Assembly (NCBI GenBank): GCA_012963885.1
Contig: DTUY01000052.1
Span: 1-64,000 of the forward strand
Origin: Candidatus Poribacteria bacterium
Lineage (GTDB): Bacteria; Poribacteria; WGA-4E; UBA9662
Direction: 5' to 3'
Length of the DNA: 64,000 nt
Shown here: positions 8,400-18,471 of the stretch, in pieces
Layout of the letters: every line of letters begins with the position of its first letter
How positions within the stretch are numbered: the stretch's first letter is position 1
Notes under the pieces: generated by a model
Seen by the model: only the letters and a program-made list of their open reading frames with translations
What the model was told of the DNA's origin: nothing
The model's database searches: none
Made by a program: the position numbers and the translations under genes

Positions 8400-9251
8400 T
8401 TACCCAAACCGTCCAGTATTCGCTTCGTCGTAATATTTATTAATCCCCGGCACTTCGCTCATCCCATGCCATACACCACGAAATAACGTCTGCCGCTTGG
8501 ATGGTAGGGATTCAATTACTTTCTTCAGTGGACACGCCTTACCCCATTTTGCATTTATGGTGTTATAACATGTGAATAAGCACAATCGATCCCACGTTTC
8601 ATTCGTCCATTGTGTTCCTGTATGGCACAGTGCTTCCGTAAAAATTACTACCGATCCAGCTGGACATGAATACGATTCCCATAGCGGACTATCCCGCTCG
8701 CTCAGTGCCGGAGGTCGTGGAAATGCTGTTTTATGGCTACCCGATAAGAACATGGTTCCTCCGTCACCATCTCTCACCTCATTTAATTCCCAGACCACAC
8801 GTGTCAGTCCGGCGTGAATACGTCCCATCTGCATTTGGTAGATATGCGAATTCCCGCTGAAATTGAAATAACCTCCTCCGCCGTGAGGATTAAAATTATT
8901 GTGTCCTGCCTGTCGATGGCTGGTATAGGTATGATCGAACCGAAACCCGTAACAATCCTCGGTTGCCAAGCCTTGATGCGAAAGAATCTCGTTCAGCACG
9001 CCTACTACCGCCGGATGGTCTAGCAGTATTTGAGAGGGGCCACCGTGATTGTCTTGCTCTTCTGGTGGCAATGAATTGCGTTCATAAAGGAATTTCATCT
9101 GGTGTTCGCGAATCGTATCGAGTTGTTCTTCATCTAACAATCCGGGCAAAGTAATCCAGCCTTTTAAATCAAAGATGTACTTCTGTTCCTCGTTCATCGG
9201 TATAATGGGTAATCCGTCGGCGTTTGTTGTTGGTAACAGTGTTTTATCCAA
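8400..9251 (-). CDS. Phytanoyl-CoA dioxygenase (PhyH) family protein
   Basis: The 283-residue protein belongs to the Fe(II)/2-oxoglutarate-dependent PhyH family. Family landmarks are the opening FDLKGWITLPGLLDEEQLD, the histidine-rich NPHGGGGYF (H123) as the probable first iron ligand region, DGDGGTMFLSGSHK, and the distal histidine H210 in FTEALCHTGTQW. It probably hydroxylates or oxidatively cleaves a small organic substrate; the family is too broad to name it. The start is TTG at 9251 with GAGGGA five to six bases ahead; no ATG competes. No signal peptide. It lies alone on the minus strand, next to the IS1 remnant on its 3' side. Confidence 0.88.
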   Translation of the reverse strand: MDKTLLPTTNADGLPIIPMNEEQKYIFDLKGWITLPGLLDEEQLDTIREHQMKFLYERNSLPPEEQDNHGGPSQILLDHPAVVGVLNEILSHQGLATEDCYGFRFDHTYTSHRQAGHNNFNPHGGGGYFNFSGNSHIYQMQMGRIHAGLTRVVWELNEVRDGDGGTMFLSGSHKTAFPRPPALSERDSPLWESYSCPAGSVVIFTEALCHTGTQWTNETWDRLCLFTCYNTINAKWGKACPLKKVIESLPSKRQTLFRGVWHGMSEVPGINKYYDEANTGRFG

Positions 9252-9874
9252 AAGTCCCTCACTTTTTAATTAAGTTTTCTAGCTGTTATAGCCTCGCAAC
9301 CGCAAAAATATTATACAGTTCTTGAATTCATCATCAAGTTGCGTTGGCTTTTTCCCGTTCTGTGACCAGTTTGATGCGCTGCATCTATCCCAACAAGATA
9401 GCAGCCGAGTGCCCAATTTTCAAGTACTCAAGTCCTAGATCGTTTAACGTTTCTCATTTGTGGTTACTCAAGGAATACTTCTTTCACGTTGGACATAAAA
9501 TATAGTTGTGTGATGATTCCATATCTTTAAGATTTGATAGATATTGTATAATTACTCTAGGAAAGTGTTTACAAGAACAACGCAATATCTGGTCGGGAGT
9601 GGGTATTTATTAGTATTGATACCAGTTAATTTGGAGTTTTATGTTTAATCTAAAGATTGATTTTTTTAGCATGTATGATATTTTAGGAGTAGATCTGATA
9701 AAAAGTCGTGTCTTTTTTGGCGGAGATGTAGGTAGAAAACAAACTACCGTCAGATATGTTTGGCCTGTTGGCTGAAACCCTACAAATCAATTCTCCAAAC
9801 TGCATCATGCTACTCGATATACTAGTTTGTATTCGTTAGGTTTTACGCATTGACATCAACGAAAAGAGGCAATT
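9252..9874. other. Intergenic region, 623 bp
   Basis: AT-rich spacer between divergently transcribed genes, so it should hold promoters for both. A 44-codon frame at 9641-9775 on the plus strand (starts MFNLKIDFFSMYDIL) has TTGGAG four bases ahead of its ATG, but no homology I recognise; I leave it as a weak possibility, not a gene call. Confidence 0.45.
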
Positions 9875-11759
9875 TTGGATACCGCGAATCTTTGTTCTAT
9901 TCCGCTTATCCAAGCTGATCAGATTTGCACACCACCGAATTGGGCGCTGTGGCAAAGACGCCTAATCGACATTATGAATGAAGCAGGAATATTGTTTGTC
10001 GACAGGTATACTCGTCAGGATGGGACTCTCGTCTGGCGGGATAACTGGCCTGGTATGGATGGTTCTGACGATGCTTATGAAAGTTTTTACACTTTCCCAT
10101 TATTTTACGCTTTAGGAGGTAGCCCGGACTATCTTCATTTAGCAAATAAACATTGGGATGCAATCACATGGCAATTTACGGAATATGGTCAGGTTTACAG
10201 AGAGTTTGATGCCTATTACGATTGGATACATCATGAAGAGAGTTACCTCTATTTCTATTTTTTGGCGTTGGCAAATTCATATGTATTAAAAGATTATCAA
10301 CGTATAACTCGTTTTTCCGGATTCTACATTGGTGAGGACGAAGAAGCACAGAATTACGATTCCAAGCTTAAACTGATCCGGTCGCCGATCAATGGCAGTC
10401 GTGGGCCTCGTCTTGAAATGACGGCTGAGGACTGGTCAACACATCGGCGGGTGTTGGGGCACCATATTTTCCCCTTGCCGTTTGAGGATATTCCTGATGT
10501 TCCAGGGCCGACTGCTGATTGGAATGATGATGAGATATTTCCCGAAATCCTTGACATAATGAATCGACGCATGGCGCGTGGTGATGTACCCCTAAACCTG
10601 ATCGCCACGTCCTTGGTGACTCACGCTTATATCTATACCAAGGAAGATAAGTATAAGGGCTAGGTTATCGAATATTTGCAGTCATGGCGAGACAGAACCT
10701 CCGCCAATGGTGGCATTGTCCCTGATAATATTGGCCTGACCGGGAAAATTGGAGAGTATATGGATGGGAAATGGTGGGGTGGATATTATGGCTGGAGGTG
10801 GCCGCATGGAGGATCTGTTCTTCTTTCAGCGATTACAATTGCTGGAACGAATGGAAAACTTCTAACGGGGGAAGATTCTATGATGGATCTAGCCCGATCT
10901 CAGATAGATCTTCTCTGGTCACTACGTCAGCAAAGTGGAGGTGAAATTCAAGTGCCCTATCGGCACACGGACTCCGGTTGGGCGGACTACCGCCTTGCTT
11001 CTCCTGAGCTTGCCATTCAGTTGTGGAATGTATCGCAAAGTTCTGCAGATTTGGATCGTATTCTAAGACTGTCAAACCAAGATCAGTGGGATAGACAGCC
11101 TCCTCCCCGTGGGAATGGTAAATCGCCAAACGCTGGTTGGTTCCGATTTGTACAAGGACACTTTCCCGATTATCCCGAGAAGATTCTTCACGCCAGTTAC
11201 CGTGAGGTGTGTCGTGCACTTGAATCCATACGGCAGGACTCAAAGGATCCATCAGCTATATACATACAACATTGGATTCATCGAAATCCTGTGATTTGTG
11301 CTGCGCTAACGCAGTTAACGACAGGAGGTTCTTATCCCATTTACCATGGAGGATTACTGCATACTTTGGTCCGTTATTATGATTTTAATCAGCAACAGCC
11401 TGGTTTGCCGGAAGATGTGGCTGCGCTTATTGATGGGATTGATAACAACAAATTTCGATTACATCTGGTTAATTTAAGTCCGCTTCATTCTCGTAGGCTT
11501 GTTATTCAAGCTGGCATGTTCGGAGAGCATAAATTTTCAGAAGTTTCGATCACCTCCCCGGATGTATGGCAATCAATCCAGTCAAAATGGCTTCAGATTT
11601 TACTCCTTCCTGGCAACAGAGTTGAAACTTCATATTGATATGGACAGGTATGTTGGCATACCTAGCTATGATACCCCATGGAAATCGCGTGAAAGTGATC
11701 TCACGACTATCAAATTGCGAAATCCACAGGTTGATCCAGGAAGTATAATTTTCGAATGA
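9875..11759 (+). pseudogene. Large uncharacterised protein gene broken by an in-frame TAG and a frameshift
   Basis: A TTG start at 9875 with AGAGG five bases upstream opens a frame of 262 codons that stops at TAG (10661-10663) and resumes in the same frame at once: KYKG, stop, VIEYLQSWRDRT. It continues to about 11630, where the frame is lost; the continuation KLHIDMDRYVGIPSYDTPW and ending at 11759 is in the next frame. Together they give about 625 residues, rich in Trp and Tyr (HHEESYLYFYFLALANSY, GKWWGGYYGWRWPHGG), suggesting an alpha-helical carbohydrate-active fold, but I do not recognise the family. The stop probably replaces a Trp codon (TGG). Since other genes here end in TAG, recoding is unlikely. 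Confidence 0.7.
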
Positions 11760-11948
11760 AAAGAGGACCATCTGCCCAGAGAGGATAAACAATAGGCTAA
11801 ATATAGTCATAGACCAAAAAATTCGTATTGTAGTGATAGAAAATTGCAGCCAAGCCGATTTGGTAAGAATTACTAAAATTAAAAGAAAAATCTTGTTTAT
11901 ATCAGGCATTTAAGTGATTATTAGAAAATCATTGGGGGCTCTTTGGTT

Positions 11949-13139
11949 ATGAGAATTAAAACGGTTGAGATGTATACATTAAACATTCCATTTTATTGTG
12001 ATCGCGTTAGCAAACATATGCATCGGGCACTAACGCATAGTGAGCGTGTATGTGTCTACCGCACTGAATTGGATAGTGGCATCATCGGTTATGGCGAAAA
12101 CCTATCGGATGAGTCTAATAACATAGAACGTGTTGTTGGTCAGAATCCGCTGGCGATTCTACAGGATGATAGCATTGGAACTGGTATCCAAATGTCTCTT
12201 TTTGATGCTGTTGGTAAATCTATGGAGGTTCCTGTCTATCAGTTGTTAGGAACTAAGGTTCGTGATCGATGCCCAATTTCATGGTGGGACATCGACATGC
12301 CGCCAGAAGACTGGATGGAGGAAGCCAAAGAATCGATTCAACGTGGTTATACATCAATTAAGCTGAAAGCACGTCCGTGGAGGGATATTTTTGACCAAGT
12401 ACATAAAGTTGGAAGTGTTGTGCCGGAGAATTATAAGTTCGATATAGATTTCAACGGGTTCCTGCGAACAGCGGATGGCGCCATGCCTGTTTTGCAAGAA
12501 CTGGATCGGCATCCTAACGTTGCTTATTATGAAAGTCCATTCTATCTTGGTACTAATCTGAAAGGTGCTGGGCGGTTGCAGGAAGCAGTTACCAATCCTA
12601 TTGTTGAGCATTTCAATGAAGATTGCTTGCACGCTCGGGTATGTAGTGGTTTTGTGGTCGGTGGAGGAGCATCGGGGATCAGACGTGTTGGTACTTTATG
12701 TGCCTCATTTGATAAACCTTTTTGGTTACAGATGGTGGGTACAGGTATTACCACTGCGTACGCCATGCATTTAGGGGCAATTTTAACACACGCGCAATTA
12801 CCAGCTATAACCTGTCACGAATTGTGGGAACACTATCTACTGAAAGAGCGGTTGGAAGTGTCAGAAGGTATGATCTCGGTGCCAGGATTACCTGGTCTTG
12901 GAGTTGAAGTGGATGAATCTGCTCTGGAATATTACCGTGTTGAACCAGGAACGCCAACTTTGACCGAACTATACAAACGGCAGCAATATCTCTGTCGTGT
13001 ACACATTCCGAATGGCGAAGGTCGCGAAAATATACATGATTTTTCTGGCGAGAGTGTTTACTATCCCGCTTTTAGTGAAGGAGAATACCCTGGGTTTGTT
13101 CGTGGAGTATGGATGGAAGTCATTGATGCAGATGCTTAA
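11949..13139 (+). CDS. Enolase-superfamily protein (mandelate racemase/muconate lactonizing type)
   Basis: The 396-residue protein has the MR/MLE plan: N-terminal capping domain starting MRIKTVEMYTL, then a barrel with a KxK base motif (SIKLKA), metal-ligand strands (KFDIDFNGF, YYESPF, NPIVEHFNED) and a C-terminal segment with HAQLPAITCHELWEH. The family abstracts the alpha-proton of a carboxylate, usually dehydrating a sugar acid or racemising it. An in-frame TTG lies two codons upstream (11943), but ATG at 11949 fits the family start; GGGGG at 11934-11938 serves as ribosome binding site. Together with the IlvD/Edd dehydratase nearby it suggests sugar-acid breakdown. Confidence 0.87.
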   Translation: MRIKTVEMYTLNIPFYCDRVSKHMHRALTHSERVCVYRTELDSGIIGYGENLSDESNNIERVVGQNPLAILQDDSIGTGIQMSLFDAVGKSMEVPVYQLLGTKVRDRCPISWWDIDMPPEDWMEEAKESIQRGYTSIKLKARPWRDIFDQVHKVGSVVPENYKFDIDFNGFLRTADGAMPVLQELDRHPNVAYYESPFYLGTNLKGAGRLQEAVTNPIVEHFNEDCLHARVCSGFVVGGGASGIRRVGTLCASFDKPFWLQMVGTGITTAYAMHLGAILTHAQLPAITCHELWEHYLLKERLEVSEGMISVPGLPGLGVEVDESALEYYRVEPGTPTLTELYKRQQYLCRVHIPNGEGRENIHDFSGESVYYPAFSEGEYPGFVRGVWMEVIDADA

Positions 13140-13147
13140 TTGTCAGA

Positions 13148-13921
13148 TCACGATGACTTCTGGCAGATATAGATGATGCCCGGATAAGGAGCCAGTGATT
13201 TGACAAGGAATTCGTCACGAATCTTTAAATTTGATCTCGTGATCAGGTTACGCCATGTGTCAGGGGATAGGTAGTTGGGCTGTTCTAGAGTTGGTATGCT
13301 GTAGATGCCAAGGAATAGTTTGACCCTCTCTTCTAAGCTGGCGTAATGGAATTTCCACTTTGGTATTGTTGTGTTGTCCTTTAAGAGCAGAATACCATTA
13401 TTGGTTAGACTGTCTGCGCAGGAAAACAGAATGCGTTGTTGTGTTCCAATTGGAAACAGACATAAAACATCGATTAACAGAATGGTGGAGCTTGGTTCTA
13501 CTGCTATGTTAGCGATGTCTCCATGTTCGAAAGTTAGATTTTGTATGTCCTTGGTGATCTGTTGTGCAATTGCTAGGCGTGGTAAAGAAACTTCGATGCC
13601 CAATATTTCTTGTTTCCGGGAAGAAGCTAATAACCAACTGAGTACCCCGTAACCGCTACCAAGATCGATGATCCTCCCCGGCGTTGTGGGAATGTACTGG
13701 TTTATGGCCTTAAGAATAGGTTGCAGACAGATCAAACGTGTCCAAACCCGCATCTGATCGGAAAATGATAGTGAGGAACAGGAATCTGTTATCTGTCGAC
13801 AATCTTGATTAGTTAAAGGACCATCACCAAAAATGCGTGATAATTGATACAGAATGTGGGGGATCATCTGCTTTCTGCGATTCGTTCTAAATAATATCTG
13901 CTTGTATGCTTGATTCTGCAT
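13148..13921 (-). CDS. SAM-dependent class I methyltransferase
   Basis: A methyltransferase with motif I at RIIDLGSGYGVLSWLLA, an acidic end of strand two (ILGIEVS), and LTFEHGDIANI before ILLIDVLCLFP. The frame is open to 14008 and would overlap the deacetylase gene by 73 bp; the ATG at 13921 lies 14 bp after the deacetylase stop and has GAAAG ahead, giving 257 residues, so I prefer it. A further ATG at codon 19 of this version (MIPHILYQLSRIF) is also possible. The substrate is unknown; the position just downstream of a polysaccharide deacetylase suggests the pair works on a glycan or lipid-linked sugar. Confidence 0.8.
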   Translation of the reverse strand: MQNQAYKQILFRTNRRKQMIPHILYQLSRIFGDGPLTNQDCRQITDSCSSLSFSDQMRVWTRLICLQPILKAINQYIPTTPGRIIDLGSGYGVLSWLLASSRKQEILGIEVSLPRLAIAQQITKDIQNLTFEHGDIANIAVEPSSTILLIDVLCLFPIGTQQRILFSCADSLTNNGILLLKDNTTIPKWKFHYASLEERVKLFLGIYSIPTLEQPNYLSPDTWRNLITRSNLKIRDEFLVKSLAPYPGIIYICQKSS

Positions 13922-13935
13922 TGAACTTTCACAAG

Positions 13936-14718
13936 TTAGTTTGAGCTGGCATGAAATCGAATTAAGTTGCCGTATGCCAAGCGATTGATCAAAATATTTT
14001 TGGCGCATTCAATCCGAAATCTTATTTCTCCATTTTGTCGTAATTTCGTTTTAAAAGTGTTCAAAGTGTCCCACAGATAGATTCCTATACGTGGTAGATA
14101 GTAGCTTTGGCTATTGATAAGCTGTGGACTAGGGTTTAGACTGAATGCAATATGGTAGTCTGCGTCTTTAACTAACTGTGTAATTCTGGGGTTGTAATTT
14201 CCGTATGGGTAGGCGAAACAATCGATTGGTTTTTGTAGGATGTCTTCTAAAATTGATTTAGATACCTTAAGTTCCGTTTGAACAGTTTCATGGTGTTGGA
14301 ATGTTAAGAAAAGGTGGTTTAGCCCGTGAGAACCGAAGGTGTAGCCTTCCAGAGAGAGGTCAGTGATTTGATCTTTGCTCAGGTGTTTAAAGCGTTTCCA
14401 ACCGAGCCTTGCATCCCAGGAATTCCATTTCCCCACGTATCCGGCTAACATAAAAATAGTGGCGGTGAATCCATAACGTTTTAAGATCGGAAAGGCATGA
14501 GTATAGCAGCTTTCATATCCATCATCAAATGTTATCATAACAGACTTTTTGGGTAGTTTCTTATTTTCTAACAAGGCTTTTGTTAGACTGTTTGGCGAGA
14601 TGGTTTGATATGCCTGACTGTGTAAAAACGCAATTTGCTTCTCGAAGGCCGACGGCGATATCCAGGTAATTCCAAGCTCCTTCTGAGTTCCTATCTTGTG
14701 ATAGGCTAGAATTGGCAG
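13936..14718 (-). CDS. Polysaccharide deacetylase family protein (start codon unclear)
   Basis: A NodB-type carbohydrate esterase. The metal and catalytic motifs are MITFDDGYES (DD pair), SHGLNHLFLT (HxxxH metal ligands) and CFAYPYGNYNP. The first standard start codon is TTG at 14574 (LLENKKLPKK), but clear family sequence continues upstream in the same frame: LPILAYHKIG, GITWISPSAFEKQIAFLH. No ATG, GTG or TTG exists in frame between this and an upstream TGA; CTG at 14718 begins the homology and ATC, ATA or ATT codons lie just before. Either an unusual start is used or the 5' end is damaged. The coordinates given cover the visible homology. No signal peptide can be read. Confidence 0.72.
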   Translation of the reverse strand: MPILAYHKIGTQKELGITWISPSAFEKQIAFLHSQAYQTISPNSLTKALLENKKLPKKSVMITFDDGYESCYTHAFPILKRYGFTATIFMLAGYVGKWNSWDARLGWKRFKHLSKDQITDLSLEGYTFGSHGLNHLFLTFQHHETVQTELKVSKSILEDILQKPIDCFAYPYGNYNPRITQLVKDADYHIAFSLNPSPQLINSQSYYLPRIGIYLWDTLNTFKTKLRQNGEIRFRIECAKNILINRLAYGNLIRFHASSN

Positions 14719-14828
14719 CCATTCGATGGAGGCATCACCCTTTTCCTGTATGGATACTAATGTTTTCCTTGTAATCGACGAAATTCCTCACTCGTGGTAT
14801 AAAATGTCCGGATATGCCTATCCAAAAC

Positions 14829-16016
14829 TCAAATAACTTCGTCCTGTTTCAATTCTTCAATTTCGGTTTCGTTCATTTCCAACAACCCCTTTAAAACCTC
14901 CACGGTATGCTGACTCAGATTAGGTGCAGGTCGCTCAACGCGGCCGGGGGATTTTGATAGCTTAATTGGAATTCCTGGAATCTTTAAGGCTCCAGTCGCT
15001 TCATGTTCCACTTCTACAATCATTTCTCGTTCTAACACCTGTGGATCGGTTACGACTTTGTCGATGGTATTGACAGGTCCACATGGCACACCAATCGACT
15101 CCATCGATTCAACCCAATGGTCGGTTGTAAATTGGGTTGTGATTTCGGTTAAAATTGGAAAGAGTTGTTCGTGGTTTTCTGTTCGCAAAGCGTTAGTGCA
15201 AAATCTTTGATCCTCAATGAGGCCAGGTTTTTTGATGTGTTGACAAAATTTTTTCCATAGTTCGTTATTGCCGATGGCAATAACGACATAATTGTCCTTG
15301 GATTCAAAAACCTCGAATGGGGTAATCGACGAATGCCTTCGTCCTAGTGGCTGGGGAATCTCATTGGTTGAGAAGTATCGCATCAACGCGTTCTCCAAGA
15401 TGGCTACCTGACAATCAAGCATACCGACATCTACCAACTGCCCCTCGCCTGTTTGATCCCGATAACGTAATGCGGAGAAAATGCCAATAGCCGTGAACAA
15501 AGCAGCAGTGATATCTCCAATCGAAGTACCAACACGTACCGGAGGGCGGTTTGGCTCACCGGTGATACTAAGGATACCCCCCATGCCTTGTATAATCATG
15601 TCATAGGCACCTCTTGTGGCATAAGGGCCAGTTTGACCAAAACCTGAACAGGCAGCATAAACCAGCGAAGGATGGTGTTCCTTGAGCGACTGATAATCCA
15701 AACCAAGTTTCTTCATGGTACCGGGGCGAAAATTTTCGACCACGATGTCTGACTGTTTGACGAGATCCAGAAAAATCTTTTTTCCGCGAGGATCTTTCAG
15801 GTTGAGGGTGATACTCTTTTTACCTCGATTAATGCTCATGAAATAAAGGCTGAACCCACCTTTAAACGGGCCGAACCCGCGTGCTTCGTCTCCTATAAGG
15901 GGTTGCTCAATTTTAATGATCTCTGCACCTAAATCGCCGAGAATCATTGTTGCGTAAGGACCAGCTAAAATCCGTGTTAGATCTAAAACACGTATGCCGG
16001 CTAGCGAATCTACCAT
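14829..16016 (-). CDS. CaiB/BaiF family III CoA-transferase
   Basis: The 395-residue protein opens with GIRVLDLTRILAGPYATMIL and GDLGAEIIKIE, the signature of family III CoA-transferases such as formyl-CoA:oxalate CoA-transferase. The catalytic aspartate is D139 in RGAYDMIIQGMGG; NRGKKSITLNLKDPRG and IVVENFRPGTMKKLGLDY are also family hallmarks. It would move CoA between an acyl-CoA and a free carboxylic acid; the acid cannot be told from sequence. AGAGGGA lies just ahead of the ATG. It sits in a run of minus-strand catabolic genes, downstream of the IlvD/Edd dehydratase by 98 bp. Confidence 0.92.
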   Translation of the reverse strand: MVDSLAGIRVLDLTRILAGPYATMILGDLGAEIIKIEQPLIGDEARGFGPFKGGFSLYFMSINRGKKSITLNLKDPRGKKIFLDLVKQSDIVVENFRPGTMKKLGLDYQSLKEHHPSLVYAACSGFGQTGPYATRGAYDMIIQGMGGILSITGEPNRPPVRVGTSIGDITAALFTAIGIFSALRYRDQTGEGQLVDVGMLDCQVAILENALMRYFSTNEIPQPLGRRHSSITPFEVFESKDNYVVIAIGNNELWKKFCQHIKKPGLIEDQRFCTNALRTENHEQLFPILTEITTQFTTDHWVESMESIGVPCGPVNTIDKVVTDPQVLEREMIVEVEHEATGALKIPGIPIKLSKSPGRVERPAPNLSQHTVEVLKGLLEMNETEIEELKQDEVI

Positions 16017-16114
16017 TCGTCCCTCTTTTTTAAAAAAGGCAAGATAGCCTCATTATTATTTGTTCAATATTATTTTATCTTCGATTAATTTGTTTGACGA
16101 AGTGGAACACAAAA

Positions 16115-17809
16115 CTAAAGAAAATCAAAGTCACATCCGAGATGGGCTTGTTCGACATGATTGGTGTAGAGGACACCATACCCTCTTTGGAAATGCGGCT
16201 TGGGTGGGGTAATGTTGTCCATTCGTTTCCCAAGTTCGTTATCATCGACAAGAAGTTGTACACTTTTGTTATTCACATCCAGTTCAATCAGATCTCCATC
16301 TCGTACGGCTGCCAGTGGCCCGCCAACGGCAGCTTCGGGAGATATGTGTAGGACAACAGTCCCAAATGCAGTACCGCTCATACGAGCATCTGAAATCCGA
16401 ACCATATCCTTAATACCTGCCCGCAGCAGTTTCTTGGGAATGGGCAGATAACCGGCTTCGGGCATTCCCGGCCCTCCGACCGGGCCAGCATTTTGAAGCA
16501 CAATCACGTGATCATTTGTGACATTCAGATCCGGATGATCAATTCGATTGTGCAGATCTTCAATCGATGTAAAAACTAATGCTGGCCCCCGATGCTGGAG
16601 TAGGTGCGGTGAAGCAGCAGAACGCTTAATAATCGCGCCATTTGGTGCTAAGTTCCCAAACAAGCATGTCAGTCCCTTTTCTTCTAACAATGGATCATTT
16701 CTGGTTTTAATAACATCTTGCCACTCAGGTGGTGACGGAACTTCCATTAGGTTTTCTCCGAGGGTCTTGCCGTTGATTGTGGTTGCTTGACAATGGAGAG
16801 ATGCCTCTAACTCTTTCATCACAGTTGGAATGCCACCGGATTTAGCCAGATCTTCCATGTAGTATTTTCCACTTGGTTTCAGATTGACTAAAACTGGTGT
16901 TTGATCTCCGATCCGGTCGAAATCAGCCAGGGTTAACTGAATCCCAATTCGTTTGGCAATGGCAGTTAAATGAATAATAGCATTCGTTGAACCACCGATA
17001 GCCATCAAGACGCGGATCGCATTTTCAAATGAGTGTTTTGACAAAACACGGGACGGGCTCAAGTCTTTCTGTATTGCAGCCACAACTGCTCTGCCCGTGG
17101 CTTCAGCATGTCGACGCCGATCGGCCATCACCGCCGGAATCGCTGCTCCTCCCGGTAACATCATGCCCATAGCTTCTGCTAGTGCAGCCATGGTACTGGC
17201 TGTTCCCATTACCATACAGGTCCCGGTACTCGAACATAATCGACTATTAATCAACTCCATTTGTTCATCATCCATTTGCCCAGCTCGGTATTCTCTCCAG
17301 AATCGGCGGCAATCGGTACAAGCTCCCAGTCTTTTTCCTTGGTAATCTCCTGTAATCATTGGCCCCGCCACCAAACAGATTGCCGGTTTGTCAGCGCTAA
17401 GCGCACCCATCAATTGGGCTGGTACAGTTTTGTCACACCCGCCTAACAACACTACTCCATCCATCGGCTGTGCTCTAATCATTTCTTCAGTGTCCATTGC
17501 CATCAGGTTACGAAACATCATCGTCGTTGGAGAGGTGAAAGTCTCACCGAGAGAGATTGTCGGAAACTCAATCGGCAGAGCTCCTTGTGAGAGAATGCCT
17601 CTTTTCAACGCTTCGATTAAATCGCTAAAATTCTGATGGCAACTATTAAATCCGCTAAATGTGTTAACAATCCCGACAATTGGTCTATTGAGTTCATCAT
17701 CAGTGTATCCTATAGCCTTAGCAAAGGCTTTTCGTATATAAATACTGAACTCGGGGTCTCCGTAGTTCGTTAATCCCTGTTTGATTCCGGTGGTTTGATC
17801 CAATTTCAT
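16115..17809 (-). CDS. IlvD/Edd family dehydratase, probably acting on a sugar acid
   Basis: An iron-sulfur dehydratase of 564 residues. The three cluster cysteines of the family are C57 (FNSCHQN), C125 (LLGGCDKTVPAQLMG) and C198 (STGTCMVMGTAST). ACTDCRRFWREYRAG is what I know from pentonate (arabonate/xylonate-type) dehydratases rather than branched-chain dihydroxy-acid dehydratase, so I favour a sugar acid as substrate. Its ATG overlaps the stop of the HAD gene upstream (ATGA), which means translational coupling. With the enolase-superfamily and CoA-transferase genes it forms a carbohydrate-acid catabolic neighbourhood. A valine/isoleucine biosynthetic role cannot be excluded. Confidence 0.9.
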   Translation of the reverse strand: MKLDQTTGIKQGLTNYGDPEFSIYIRKAFAKAIGYTDDELNRPIVGIVNTFSGFNSCHQNFSDLIEALKRGILSQGALPIEFPTISLGETFTSPTTMMFRNLMAMDTEEMIRAQPMDGVVLLGGCDKTVPAQLMGALSADKPAICLVAGPMITGDYQGKRLGACTDCRRFWREYRAGQMDDEQMELINSRLCSSTGTCMVMGTASTMAALAEAMGMMLPGGAAIPAVMADRRRHAEATGRAVVAAIQKDLSPSRVLSKHSFENAIRVLMAIGGSTNAIIHLTAIAKRIGIQLTLADFDRIGDQTPVLVNLKPSGKYYMEDLAKSGGIPTVMKELEASLHCQATTINGKTLGENLMEVPSPPEWQDVIKTRNDPLLEEKGLTCLFGNLAPNGAIIKRSAASPHLLQHRGPALVFTSIEDLHNRIDHPDLNVTNDHVIVLQNAGPVGGPGMPEAGYLPIPKKLLRAGIKDMVRISDARMSGTAFGTVVLHISPEAAVGGPLAAVRDGDLIELDVNNKSVQLLVDDNELGKRMDNITPPKPHFQRGYGVLYTNHVEQAHLGCDFDFL

Positions 17810-18471
17810 GTTTTTTTATCAGATTGTTTGAAAAGCTGAAGAATTTCTTTATGTGAGGAGACAACAACGTCAGCGTGGTCTAGGTCTTCGCTTGGTCTGG
17901 AAGTTGTTATTCCAATACAATACATCCCCGCATTCTTAGCTGCCATAATGCCGTTTGGAGAATCTTCTATCACGCAGCAGTCCTCAGAACTCATTTCTAG
18001 CTTTTCAGCTGCATATAAAAAAATTGCTGGATCCGGTTTAGATTTATTGCCTACATCTGAGATTTTGAAGATATACTGGCCGAAAATACTCGACAAACCT
18101 AACTTTTTATCAGCGGCATCAAGTAAGTGGTTATGAGAGGCTGTCGCAATACAGGTTTTGATTTCCCTCTCTACTAAATATTGATGAACTTCTAAAAACC
18201 CTGTAATATAAGCCAATGAAGATTGATATAATCCTTCTACCAAGCCCAATCGTTCCTTCATTAGCTTCTGTGTGTCTCCCGCAATACCATGTATGTCTTT
18301 TAGTATTTGTGTTGTATCCCATAAACTCCTGCCTAACAGAGTTTTAACTATCGACTCCCGATTATAGGCAATTCCTTTTCTTCTCAAAAAAGCTATGTCG
18401 GCAAGTTCATAGAGCGGTTCGCTGTTTATGACCACCCCATCCATGTCAAAAATAATTGCTTTCCGAATCAC
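17806..18471 (-). CDS. HAD-superfamily hydrolase, beta-phosphoglucomutase-like
   Basis: The 221-residue protein carries the HAD motifs in order: DMDGVVINSE with nucleophile D9 and acid/base D11, the threonine/serine motif CIATAS, the lysine in KSKPDPAIFL, and CVIEDSPNGIMAAKNAGM. The helical cap between motifs I and II matches the beta-phosphoglucomutase/phosphatase subgroup. It would dephosphorylate or isomerise a sugar phosphate. Its stop codon overlaps the start of the dehydratase gene, so both proteins are made together. Confidence 0.9.
   Translation of the reverse strand: MIRKAIIFDMDGVVINSEPLYELADIAFLRRKGIAYNRESIVKTLLGRSLWDTTQILKDIHGIAGDTQKLMKERLGLVEGLYQSSLAYITGFLEVHQYLVEREIKTCIATASHNHLLDAADKKLGLSSIFGQYIFKISDVGNKSKPDPAIFLYAAEKLEMSSEDCCVIEDSPNGIMAAKNAGMYCIGITTSRPSEDLDHADVVVSSHKEILQLFKQSDKKT

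Noticed and set aside
8256-8486. Plus-strand frame starting in LKPHHPKL, shared with the sequence before the sulfatase gene
   Set aside because: It is the antisense of the IS1 remnant and of the end of the PhyH gene.
10661-10663. TAG read as pyrrolysine or recoded amber codon
   Set aside because: Several intact genes here, such as flgG, end in TAG, the expected residue is probably Trp, and the same gene has a separate frameshift near its end.
16115-17809. Annotation as ilvD (branched-chain amino acid synthesis)
   Set aside because: The ACTDCRRFW segment and the catabolic surroundings fit sugar-acid dehydratases better; the gene symbol was therefore left blank.
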